This document shows positions 7,284-14,002 of a stretch of 22,541 bases of DNA, piece by piece. The notes below the pieces were generated by a model. That model did not search any database, was not told the DNA's origin, and was given only the letters and a program-made list of their open reading frames with translations. Position 1 is the stretch's first letter, and the number at the start of each line of letters is the position of its first letter. Position numbers and translations under genes: made by a program. Source of the stretch: an uncultured Prevotella sp. GTDB taxonomy: Bacteria; Bacteroidota; Bacteroidia; Bacteroidales; Bacteroidaceae. The DNA is taken from positions 1-22,541 of the forward strand of contig NZ_URNN01000046.1 in the NCBI RefSeq assembly GCF_900549175.1, written 5' to 3'.

Positions 7284-7386
7284 CAAATCCGGAAAATCCG
7301 GTGCATTCGAAGATGTTAGCCGTTGTGATTAAGGCGGCATGCGTCTGAGATATGTAATTAAAACAACAAATTAATCATCAACAATT
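7284..7386 (+). promoter_or_regulatory. rpsO leader, possible S15 autoregulatory site
   Basis: The leader is about 100 nt, long for this genome. It contains two small potential hairpins: CCGG/CCGG around 7290-7302, and GCCG at 7319-7322 paired with CGGC at 7335-7338. S15 is known to repress its own mRNA through structured leaders in several phyla, with different folds in each. Autoregulation here is inferred only from the gene identity, the leader length and the stems. Confidence 0.35.
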
Positions 7387-7656
7387 ATGTATTTGAACAT
7401 TGAGAAAAAACAGGAGATTTTTGGCAAGCACGGTAAGAGTACAACAGACACTGGTTCGGCAGAGAGCCAGATAGCACTGTTCACATACCGCATTTCACAC
7501 CTGACAGAGCACCTGAAGAAGAACCACAAGGACTATGTGACAGCCCGCTCGTTGACACAGCTCGTAGGAAAGCGCCGCGCACTGCTCAACTATCTCTACG
7601 ACCGCGACGTAAACCGCTATCGCGCAATAATAAAGGCTTTGGGTCTGCGTAAATAA
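7387..7656 (+). CDS. rpsO: 30S ribosomal protein S15
   Basis: An 89-residue primary 16S rRNA-binding protein of the small subunit. The helical sequence carries the family core: DTGSAESQIALFTYRISHLTEHLK, then HKDYVTARSLTQLVGKRRALLNYL and a basic C-terminus ending LGLRK. Length is the bacterial standard. It is a single-gene unit with its own promoter, a ~100-nt leader and a strong terminator about 30 nt after the stop. The assignment is firm. Confidence 0.98.
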   Translation: MYLNIEKKQEIFGKHGKSTTDTGSAESQIALFTYRISHLTEHLKKNHKDYVTARSLTQLVGKRRALLNYLYDRDVNRYRAIIKALGLRK

Positions 7657-7686
7657 GATTCGGAAACGAGAAAAGAAACATATTGA

Positions 7687-7725
7687 AAATCCCGCATGTT
7701 CACTTGGAATGTGCGGGATTTTTTA
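7687..7725 (+). terminator. Rho-independent terminator of rpsO
   Basis: ATCCCGCA pairs with TGCGGGAT around a loop with a further short TTC/GAA stem, followed by TTTTTT. It sits about 30 nt past the rpsO stop. Confidence 0.88.
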
Positions 7726-7811
7726 TGTTTCACAAAACGACCAATCATGCAGGTTCTGAAATATCTTTCACGCAGAAATGCGCCGCTACTGTATTTCTTC
7801 GCAAGAATATG

Positions 7812-8246
7812 TTATTCAGCTTCGGGGTACATTATTTCCTTTAACGGAACCATGACAAACTCACGCTCATACATCAACGGATGGGGAATCTTAAGGTCGG
7901 GCTCATCCACACGGATATCGTCATATAGAAGGATGTCAATGTCTATCACGCGGTCATGATACTGTCCGTTGGCAGACTTCGACATGCGTCCCAAGCCACG
8001 CTCTATACGCTGCGTGGTCTCCAACACACCGCGGGGAGAAAGCGATGTCGTGCAACATACGGCAGCATTGATGAATCTGTTGGACGACTCAAAGCCCCAT
8101 GGCTCCGTTTCATAAAAAGCAGACCGGCGCACCACGGTGCCGATCTGCTTTTCCATTTGTTCCATAGCCCGGAGAATCGTTGCCTCACGGTTGCCGATGT
8201 TTGCCCCGAGACTGAAATATACCGTATGCTTCTGATGTTGCATCAT
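7812..8246 (-). CDS. folK: 2-amino-4-hydroxy-6-hydroxymethyldihydropteridine pyrophosphokinase
   Basis: A 144-residue folate-pathway enzyme that transfers pyrophosphate from ATP to hydroxymethyldihydropterin. The family motifs are clear: VYFSLGANIGNRE near the N-terminus, YETEPWGF, DRVIDIDILLYDD with the metal-binding acidic residues, and IPHPLMYEREFVMVPL. The frame stays open far upstream into queA in an unrelated frame. The start is set at the ATG 2 nt after the queA stop (8246, or the next codon at 8243), because HPPK homology begins there and the length then fits the family. It is the last gene of the ftsX operon. No clear terminator is visible before the rpsO terminator on the other strand. 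Confidence 0.94.
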   Translation of the reverse strand: MMQHQKHTVYFSLGANIGNREATILRAMEQMEKQIGTVVRRSAFYETEPWGFESSNRFINAAVCCTTSLSPRGVLETTQRIERGLGRMSKSANGQYHDRVIDIDILLYDDIRVDEPDLKIPHPLMYEREFVMVPLKEIMYPEAE

Positions 8247-8248
8247 AA

Positions 8249-9409
8249 TCAATCGTCGACAATGAGCAGGGCATCGCCATAGCATCCGAACTTGTAACCA
8301 TTCTTCAAAGCCTGGCCATAAGCCTCCATAACGATGTCGTAGCCACCGAAAGCGGCCGTTGTCATGAGCATGGTTGACTCCGGATGATAGAAGTTGGCTA
8401 TCATGCAGTTGGCCATGCCGAAATCGTAAGGCGGGAAAATGAACTTGTTGGTCCAGCCCTCGTACTCCTTCAGCAGTCCGTCTGTGCCTACGGCTGTCTC
8501 CGTGGCACGCACGGTGCTCACTCCTACGGCACATACACGGTGACCGGCAGTCTTTGCATCGTTTACAGTCTTGCAAGCCTCTGCACCCACAATCATCTGT
8601 TCTGAGTTCATCTTGTGCTTGGTGAGGTCTTCCACCTCAATGGGGTCGAAACTTCCCAAACCGCAGTGTACGGTGATATAAGAGAAATGTATGCCGCGTA
8701 TCTCCATCAACTTCAACAGCTCACGACTGAAATGAAGTCCTGATGACGGAGCCGTCACGGCACCCTCGTTCTTTGCATAGATGGTCTGGAAATTATCCAT
8801 GTCGTCTTCGTTCGCCGGGCGATGGTCAATGATATACCGAGGCAACGGAGCCTCGCCAAGAGCGAAAAGCTCGCGCTTGAACTCGTCGTGAGGACAGTCG
8901 TAAAGAAAACGCAACGTACGTCCGCGACTGGTGGTGTTGTCTATCACCTCGGCCACCATGGGGCCGTCTTCGTCGAAGAAAAGCTTGTTGCCGATACGTA
9001 TCTTGCGTGCCGGCTCAACGAGCACATCCCAAAGACGCAACTCCTCGTTGAGCTCGCGCAACAGGAACACCTCTATCTTGGCATCGGTCTTCTCCTTTGT
9101 GCCGTACAGACGGGCGGGGAATACTTTCGTGTCGTTGAAGATAAAGGCATCACCCTCATCAAAATAATTCATTATATCACGAAAACCGAGATACATGGGA
9201 TTGCCTTCGGCATCGGTCATATCGTTGCCTTCGGCATCTTTCTTGTACATGTCTATGGTCTGGCTCTTACGGTGAACCACCATAAGGCGGCAGCCATCAC
9301 GGTTATACACTTTCTCTACTGTGCCGTCTTCATTGTCGAAAGCACGATGGGGCGGTTCCAGTGCCAACTGGGATTCCGGCAATTTAAACTTGAATTGTGA
9401 CAGTTTCAT
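8249..9409 (-). CDS. queA: S-adenosylmethionine:tRNA ribosyltransferase-isomerase
   Basis: A 386-residue cytoplasmic enzyme that moves ribose from S-adenosylmethionine onto preQ1 in tRNA to form epoxyqueuosine. Conserved segments are FIFNDTKVFPARLYG, LWDVLVEPARKIRIG, LPRYI, QTIYAKNEGAVTAPSSGLHF, ITVHCGLGSFDPIEVEDL, HRVCAVGVSTVRATE and NKFIFPPYDF. It is about 40 residues longer than E. coli QueA. Part of this is an extra loop near residues 47-75 (KSQTIDMYKKDAEGN onward), which looks like a lineage insertion. It lies between truB (27-nt gap) and folK (2-nt gap), joining two tRNA-modifying enzymes in one operon. The assignment is firm. Confidence 0.96.
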   Translation of the reverse strand: MKLSQFKFKLPESQLALEPPHRAFDNEDGTVEKVYNRDGCRLMVVHRKSQTIDMYKKDAEGNDMTDAEGNPMYLGFRDIMNYFDEGDAFIFNDTKVFPARLYGTKEKTDAKIEVFLLRELNEELRLWDVLVEPARKIRIGNKLFFDEDGPMVAEVIDNTTSRGRTLRFLYDCPHDEFKRELFALGEAPLPRYIIDHRPANEDDMDNFQTIYAKNEGAVTAPSSGLHFSRELLKLMEIRGIHFSYITVHCGLGSFDPIEVEDLTKHKMNSEQMIVGAEACKTVNDAKTAGHRVCAVGVSTVRATETAVGTDGLLKEYEGWTNKFIFPPYDFGMANCMIANFYHPESTMLMTTAAFGGYDIVMEAYGQALKNGYKFGCYGDALLIVDD

Positions 9410-9436
9410 AATGTATATATCTCCTCTCTTTATTTC

Positions 9437-10147
9437 TTATTTTTGCAAATCCTCTATAGTCTGGGCATCGAGCCATTCGGGGAAAGCATCGAGCGTCAGA
9501 CAGTCTTCCACCCTTACATCGCCAAGCCGCGTGCGGCACAGTGCGGTGAGGAAGGCACCGCTGCCGAGAGCCAGCCCGATGTCGCGTGCCAAAGCACGTA
9601 TATATGTGCCCTTGCCACACACCACACGTATGCTCATCTGCATCCGTTCGCGGTCGAACGAGGTCAGTTCTATCTCATCTATCTGCAGCGTCTTGGCCTT
9701 CAGTTCCACGTCCTGCCCTTTCCTTTTCAGCTTATAGGCACGCTTTCCGCCCACCTTGCAGGCCGAATACTCCGGCGGCACCTGCTGTATCTCACCTATG
9801 AAACCGGGCAACACGCCCTCTATGAGCTCACGGGTGATGTGCGAGGTGGGATAAGTGAAGTCGACAGTATGCTCGCGGTCAAAACTCGGTGTCGTGGCTC
9901 CGAGCTGCAAAGTGTCGGTATACTCCTTGGTGTGATACTGCAGGGTCTCTATCTCCTTAGTCTTGCGCCCCGTACACAATATCAACACACCGGTGGCCAA
10001 CGGATCGAGCGTTCCGGCATGCCCTATCTTTACCTTGCGCCCGCCCATACGCTTCGAGATAAGCGTGCGGACCCGGGCCAAAGCTCCGAAACTCGACATT
10101 CCGTATGGCTTGTTCAGGTATAATATCTCTCCTTCGGTTATGTTCAT
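9437..10147 (-). CDS. truB: tRNA pseudouridine-55 synthase
   Basis: A 236-residue enzyme that makes pseudouridine 55 in the T-arm of tRNA. The catalytic aspartate is Asp48 in GHAGTLDPLATGVL, at the same number as in E. coli. LNKPYGMSSF, the QQVPPEYSACKVGGKRAYKLKRKG segment and the VVCGKGTYIRALARDIG motif are all conserved. Length is on the short side of the family because the C-terminal PUA-like part is reduced; this is usual in Bacteroidota. The start is 9 nt after the uppP stop. The assignment is firm. Confidence 0.95.
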   Translation of the reverse strand: MNITEGEILYLNKPYGMSSFGALARVRTLISKRMGGRKVKIGHAGTLDPLATGVLILCTGRKTKEIETLQYHTKEYTDTLQLGATTPSFDREHTVDFTYPTSHITRELIEGVLPGFIGEIQQVPPEYSACKVGGKRAYKLKRKGQDVELKAKTLQIDEIELTSFDRERMQMSIRVVCGKGTYIRALARDIGLALGSGAFLTALCRTRLGDVRVEDCLTLDAFPEWLDAQTIEDLQK

Positions 10148-10156
10148 CCCCGTTGT

Positions 10157-10954
10157 CTATAACATTGAAAACACAATGGTTGCCGCACCGGCAACGGCAC
10201 AATAGATGCCAAAGTAAATGAGCTTGCCCTTCTTCACAATGTTAATCATCCACTTGCAGGCAATACATCCCGAAATGAACGCCGCAAGAAAACCAACGAC
10301 AAGAGGGAATGTATCTATTCCACCAAAGGCTGCCTCACCCTTCACGGCTTTAAGCACGTCAAGCAGAGCTTCGCCGAGTATGGGCGGGATGACCATAAGG
10401 AACGAGAACTGTGCCAGATTCTCCTTCTTGTTGCCGAGAATAAGCCCGGTGGCTATGGTGCTGCCAGAGCGCGACAGGCCGGGCATCACCGCGCAGGCCT
10501 GGGCAAGACCTATTATAAAGGCATCGCGCAAACTTATCTTCTCCTTCTGACGGGGTTTGGCATAGTAAGAGAATGTGAGCAGTGCCGCTGTCAGAAGCAG
10601 CATGCAACCGACAACAAGCAGACCGGAACCGAATATCTCCTCAACTTTGTCCTTGAAGAATACGCCGACAATGCCGATGGGAATCATCGACACGACAATG
10701 TTGAGGACATAGCGCGTCTCGTCGTTCATCCTGAACTTGAACAGACCGCGGAATATCCAGTCTATCTCACTCCAGAGTATAACAAGCGTGCTGAGCACCG
10801 TTGCCACATGTACAAGGACAGTAAAAGTAAGATTCTCCTCGCCTTCGATGCCGAAAAGATAGGAGCCGATGGCCAAATGGCCGCTACTGCTTACAGGAAG
10901 ATACTCCGTGAGTCCCTGTATCAGTCCGAGAATCAGGGCTTCAAACCAACTCAT
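10157..10954 (-). CDS. uppP: undecaprenyl-diphosphate phosphatase UppP (BacA family)
   Basis: A 265-residue inner-membrane enzyme that converts undecaprenyl diphosphate to the monophosphate carrier used for peptidoglycan and other envelope polymers. Both signature motifs are present: LIQGLTEYLPVSSSGHL at residues 11-27 and PGLSRSGSTIATG at 158-170, with about eight hydrophobic segments. Length is normal. Overproduction of this family gives bacitracin resistance in other bacteria. Its start overlaps the stop of the DUF3098 gene by ATGA, and truB follows after 9 nt. It fits a division and cell-wall operon headed by ftsX. The assignment is firm. Confidence 0.96.
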   Translation of the reverse strand: MSWFEALILGLIQGLTEYLPVSSSGHLAIGSYLFGIEGEENLTFTVLVHVATVLSTLVILWSEIDWIFRGLFKFRMNDETRYVLNIVVSMIPIGIVGVFFKDKVEEIFGSGLLVVGCMLLLTAALLTFSYYAKPRQKEKISLRDAFIIGLAQACAVMPGLSRSGSTIATGLILGNKKENLAQFSFLMVIPPILGEALLDVLKAVKGEAAFGGIDTFPLVVGFLAAFISGCIACKWMINIVKKGKLIYFGIYCAVAGAATIVFSML

Positions 10955-11244
10955 AAGACAGTCTTCTCCTCCCCGTTTTCCTTTTCCGTTACAGTTTCCT
11001 TGTCTGATACGACGATATCCTTATCCTGAGGTTTGCGCACGATGGCATATATCATTGAAACAAAACCTATAAGGCATACCACGGGAGCCACCTTCACGCG
11101 ACGCGTGCTGAAGATGTCAGCCTCGTATGTGGTGTCTGTCGAGCCCGGACCGCCCATCAGAAGAAATCCGATAATCACCACAGCCATACCGACAGCAAGC
11201 AGTATGAAATTCATCCGGTCAAATGCAAAATTTCTTTTGTCCAT
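10951..11244 (-). CDS. DUF3098 family small membrane protein
   Basis: A 97-residue protein with two transmembrane helices (residues ~12-32 and ~53-70) and a hydrophilic, glutamate- and lysine-rich C-terminal tail. The start MDKRNFAFDRMNFILLAVGM, the loop with DIFSTRRVKVAP and the place between ftsX and uppP match DUF3098, a small Bacteroidota family of unknown function. An AAGAGAG stretch precedes the ATG and could serve as a weak ribosome site. The gene overlaps uppP by 4 nt and follows ftsX by about 80 nt. By context it may help the divisome or cell-wall lipid cycle, but there is no direct evidence. The family call is from memory of the motif and synteny. Confidence 0.85.
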   Translation of the reverse strand: MDKRNFAFDRMNFILLAVGMAVVIIGFLLMGGPGSTDTTYEADIFSTRRVKVAPVVCLIGFVSMIYAIVRKPQDKDIVVSDKETVTEKENGEEKTVL

Positions 11245-11253
11245 ATATCTCTC

Positions 11254-11286
11254 TTAATGTTTTCTCCACAATTTTAATGTTTTCTC
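11254..11286. repeat. 13-bp direct repeat in the ftsX-DUF3098 gap
   Basis: TTAATGTTTTCTC occurs at 11254-11266 and again at 11274-11286, 20 bp apart, just upstream of the DUF3098 start. It may be a small duplication; no function is evident. Confidence 0.75.
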
Positions 11287-11323
11287 TCTGCAATATATAA
11301 AAACGTGTTCCCTCTCCGGAATG

Positions 11324-12202
11324 TCAAATCTTATATAGGTCGCCGGCTGTCATACGAAGAAACTTATTGACAGAAAAATAGGCGCACAACGAAGTGATGA
11401 CGATACCGAAAAGGAAAACCGACAAGCCGGTAACGGCCAACTCACGCCATGTCACTATCAGAAGCAGCCCCGGCTCGTAAGTGTAAAGGGCGTATATACC
11501 GCCGCCAAGAGCCGTACAGGCCAGAAAGGCGGCCAACATCCCGATACCAACCGCACGGCGCAGAAACGGCCTGCGGATAAAGCCCCACGAAGCTCCCACA
11601 AGTTTCATTGTATGGATGGTGAAGCGGCGCGAATACACGCTCAGGCGCACACTGTTGCTGATGAGCGAAAACGAAACGCAGGTCAGCAGCACCGCCAGCA
11701 CAAGGAGTATCATGCCGAGTTTACGCAGATTGCTGTTCACCTTATCCATCAAGTCTTCCTGATAGGCCACGTCCGTCACCTCCACCCGTTTTTTCAACTC
11801 GGCGGAAATCCATTTCAGCGAGTCGCAGTTGGCATAGTCTGACTTCAACTGTATTTCGAGAGTGGCCACAAACGGATTGAAGCCGAGAAATTCAGAAGGG
11901 TCCGACCCCATCGCCGCACATTGCTCGCGTTTCGCCTGTTCCTTGCTTATATGGTTTACATGACGTGTATAGGGGCGGCGGTAAAGTTCGCGGCAAAGCA
12001 TACGGGCCTGATTTGTCGTAACCTTGTCGCCAAGCATCACCGTAACGGTGAGATTCTCCTTGACATAGGAAGACAGATTGCGTGCAGTGAGCACAGAAAA
12101 CACCATCATACCCAATAAAATGAGCACCAATGTGGTGCTTATGCACAATGTCACAGCCTGCAAACCGGTACGATTGCGGGCTTTGGTTCGTCTTTTTCTC
12201 AT
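11324..12202 (-). CDS. ftsX: cell division protein FtsX
   Basis: A 292-residue integral membrane protein of the FtsEX complex, which couples cytoplasmic ATP hydrolysis to peptidoglycan hydrolase activation at the septum. It has a basic N-terminus (MRKRRTKARNRTG), one transmembrane helix and a periplasmic domain (ENLTVTVMLGDKV to about residue 145). Three more helices follow, with the cytoplasmic NSVRLSVYSRRFTIHTMKLVGAS loop between the second and third. The frame is open to a GTG at 12223. I chose the ATG at 12202 because the -7 box at 12235-12242 puts the transcription start near 12228, leaving no leader for the GTG. The partner ftsE is not in the window, as is common in Bacteroidota. This is the first gene of the six-gene operon down to folK. 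Confidence 0.93.
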   Translation of the reverse strand: MRKRRTKARNRTGLQAVTLCISTTLVLILLGMMVFSVLTARNLSSYVKENLTVTVMLGDKVTTNQARMLCRELYRRPYTRHVNHISKEQAKREQCAAMGSDPSEFLGFNPFVATLEIQLKSDYANCDSLKWISAELKKRVEVTDVAYQEDLMDKVNSNLRKLGMILLVLAVLLTCVSFSLISNSVRLSVYSRRFTIHTMKLVGASWGFIRRPFLRRAVGIGMLAAFLACTALGGGIYALYTYEPGLLLIVTWRELAVTGLSVFLFGIVITSLCAYFSVNKFLRMTAGDLYKI

Positions 12203-12234
12203 TACTTGAAAGATGTAATACACCTATTTTGGTG

Positions 12235-12242
12235 CAAAAGTA
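12235..12242 (-). promoter_or_regulatory. -7 promoter box for the ftsX operon
   Basis: The leftward strand reads TACTTTTG (TAnnTTTG). It decides the ftsX start: transcription from about 12228 gives a ~25-nt leader to the ATG at 12202. No clear -33 box is seen. Confidence 0.68.
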
Positions 12243-12308
12243 ACAAAAAAACCTATAATAGCACTTTGATTTAACATGTATTAACCGCCATTATATTGCT
12301 TTTTTGTA

Positions 12309-12316
12309 TACCTTTG
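12309..12316 (+). promoter_or_regulatory. -7 promoter box for the radical SAM gene
   Basis: TACCTTTG matches TAnnTTTG, 21 bp before the ATG at 12338. It lies inside the longest possible open frame (from a TTG at 12296) and so argues against that longer start. Confidence 0.65.
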
Positions 12317-12337
12317 AATCGCATAAAAAAAAAGAAC

Positions 12338-13117
12338 ATGAGTACAGTCATTTATCCATCGCCTGTTTTCGGCCCCATACACAGCCGCCGTTTGGGTGTT
12401 TCACTGGGCATCAACCTGCTTCCCGCAGACGGCAAAGTGTGCACATTCGACTGCATCTATTGCGAATGTGGTTTCAACCGCGACCACCGTCCCTCCCGCC
12501 CCCTGCCAACCCGTGCCGAGGTTGCAACGGCATTGGAGGCCCGCCTGCAGGACATGAAAGCCAACGGTCCCGCTCCCGACGTGCTGACATTTGCCGGCAA
12601 CGGCGAGCCTACGGTACACCCGGATTTCGCAAATATCATTGACGACACCATCAAGTTGCGTGACCGCTATTTTCCCCTGGCACGCATCTCGGTGCTCAGC
12701 AACTCCACACAACTTCACCGGCAGGATGTGCACGACGCTCTGATGCGTGTGGACAACAACATCCTGAAATTGGACACCGTCTGCGAAGAATATATCCAAA
12801 GGATTGACCGCCCCACGGGGAGATATTCCGTTGAGGAAACCGTTGCCCGCATGAAAGCTTTCGGCGGACATGCCATCATCCAGACCATGTTCTTGAAGGG
12901 CACATCGGCCGACGGTCGTGATGTGGACAATACCGGCGAGGAATATGTGGCACCATGGTTTAAAGCGGTGATGGAGATACGTCCGCAAAGCGTCATGATA
13001 TACACCATCGACCGCGAAACGCCCGACCACGGACTGCAAAAGGCCTCAAAAGAAGAACTTGACGCTATCCGCGACCGGGTAGAGGCAACAGGAATACCAT
13101 GCACGGCGTCATACTGA
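12338..13117 (+). CDS. radical SAM protein (COG0731-like Fe-S oxidoreductase)
   Basis: A 259-residue protein with the radical SAM cluster motif CTFDCIYC, in which Cys35, Cys39 and Cys42 bind the [4Fe-4S] cluster. The N-terminus FGPIHSRRLGVSLGINLLP and LTFAGNGEPTVHPDF are typical of the COG0731 group. The barrel ends near YTIDRETP, and the short C-terminus has no second cluster. The family is widespread, but its substrate is unknown to me; no neighbouring gene points to one. The start was placed at 12338 because a -7 box lies at 12309-12316. It is a single-gene unit, divergent from ftsX and convergent with lpxA, ended by a long hairpin. Confidence 0.88.
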   Translation: MSTVIYPSPVFGPIHSRRLGVSLGINLLPADGKVCTFDCIYCECGFNRDHRPSRPLPTRAEVATALEARLQDMKANGPAPDVLTFAGNGEPTVHPDFANIIDDTIKLRDRYFPLARISVLSNSTQLHRQDVHDALMRVDNNILKLDTVCEEYIQRIDRPTGRYSVEETVARMKAFGGHAIIQTMFLKGTSADGRDVDNTGEEYVAPWFKAVMEIRPQSVMIYTIDRETPDHGLQKASKEELDAIRDRVEATGIPCTASY

Positions 13118-13119
13118 AA

Positions 13120-13186
13120 GCGGCACAGATTACGCCAGCCTCCGGGAACGGTATGTGTTCCGTGAGGCCGGCGTAATCTACGCCGC
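13120..13186. terminator. 30-bp imperfect hairpin between convergent genes
   Basis: The arms 13120-13149 and 13157-13186 pair at 25 of 30 positions around a 7-nt loop; the core is AGATTACGCC with GGCGTAATCT. It starts 3 nt after the radical SAM stop and lies 29 bp past the lpxA stop, so it probably ends transcription from both sides. Neither side has a strong U-tract. Confidence 0.75.
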
Positions 13187-13214
13187 TATGTTATATAACA
13201 GTCTGCGCGCCTGC

Positions 13215-13994
13215 TTACATCTTGCCGATGATACCGCGCTGGGTGGCCTTCATAAACTCAATGATTGTGCGCACCTCCTTGCCGTCGGGCACCTGCTGCT
13301 CAATCTGCTTGATGGCATCGAATACGGACGTCTGGCCGTGGAATACAAGACGGTAGGCGTTTGCGATATGCGCCAGCACTTTCTCGCTCACATTATGGTT
13401 GACCAGAGTTACTTTGTTTATACCACCGTATTTCACGGGATTGCCACAGGCAACGATATACGGAGGTATGTCCTTGCTGATACGGCAACCGCTGGACACC
13501 ATGGCCGATGTACCTATGCGCACCTTCGGGTTGATGATTACACTCGACGAGAGAATCACACGGTTGCTTATCTCGCAGTCACCGGCAATCTTTACACCAT
13601 AACCGAACACGCAGGCGTCGGTAATCTTCGTATCGTGGGAGATGTGTACACCCTCCATGAGGAAGTTACGGTTGCCTATGACGGTCTGGCCGTCGCTGAA
13701 TGTTGCGCGGTTGATGACAACATTTTCACGGATAGTGTTGTCATCGCCGATTATCAGCGAAGTGTCATCGCCCTTGTAGTAAAAATCCTGTGGCATGGCT
13801 CCGAGCACGGTGTTTTGGAACACCCTGTTGTTCTTGCCCAGACGCGTACCCTTCATGATGCTGACGTATGGGAAGATAACACTGCCGTCACCTATTTCCA
13901 CGTCATCTTCTATATATGCGAAAGGATAGATGGTAACGTTCTTGCCAATCTTCGCTTTCGGACTGATTTCTGCTTTTTCGCTTATCATAGTCAT
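13215..13994 (-). CDS. lpxA: LpxA-type acyl-[ACP]--UDP-GlcNAc O-acyltransferase
   Basis: A 259-residue left-handed beta-helix acyltransferase. Hexapeptide repeats run from about residue 8 to 180 and are followed by a helical C-terminal domain. HISHD holds His117 and His120, the latter aligning with the catalytic His125 of E. coli LpxA. PPYIVACGNP and the C-terminal helices (AYRLVFHGQTSVFDAIKQIE) also fit LpxA. The expected reaction is the first acylation step of lipid A. It is not near lpxC, lpxD or fabZ; instead it starts 8 nt after the outer-membrane factor gene and is probably the last gene of the efflux operon. It could therefore be a second LpxA paralogue or a related sugar acyltransferase. 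The start is either the ATG at 13994 or the one at 13988. Confidence 0.85.
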   Translation of the reverse strand: MTMISEKAEISPKAKIGKNVTIYPFAYIEDDVEIGDGSVIFPYVSIMKGTRLGKNNRVFQNTVLGAMPQDFYYKGDDTSLIIGDDNTIRENVVINRATFSDGQTVIGNRNFLMEGVHISHDTKITDACVFGYGVKIAGDCEISNRVILSSSVIINPKVRIGTSAMVSSGCRISKDIPPYIVACGNPVKYGGINKVTLVNHNVSEKVLAHIANAYRLVFHGQTSVFDAIKQIEQQVPDGKEVRTIIEFMKATQRGIIGKM

Positions 13995-14002
13995 TCCTTT
14001 TA

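Larger units (their letters stand above)
7066..7386. other. typA-rpsO divergent intergenic region
   Basis: This 321-bp gap holds no gene that I can see. From left to right it has the leftward typA promoter, an AT-rich AAGAATG-type repeat at 7116-7141, and an unremarkable middle. Then come four tandem ATTCTTA units at 7231-7258, the rightward rpsO promoter at 7270-7277 and a ~100-nt rpsO leader. Confidence 0.7.

Noticed and set aside
8247..8576. N-terminal extension of folK up to 8576
   Set aside because: It lies inside queA in another frame; HPPK homology starts at the ATG at 8246.
12203..12223. GTG start for ftsX at 12223
   Set aside because: The -7 box at 12235-12242 would place transcription start only about 5 nt before it; the ATG at 12202 fits better.
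12296..12337. TTG start for the radical SAM gene at 12296
   Set aside because: It lies upstream of and across the promoter box at 12309-12316; family homology starts at 12338.
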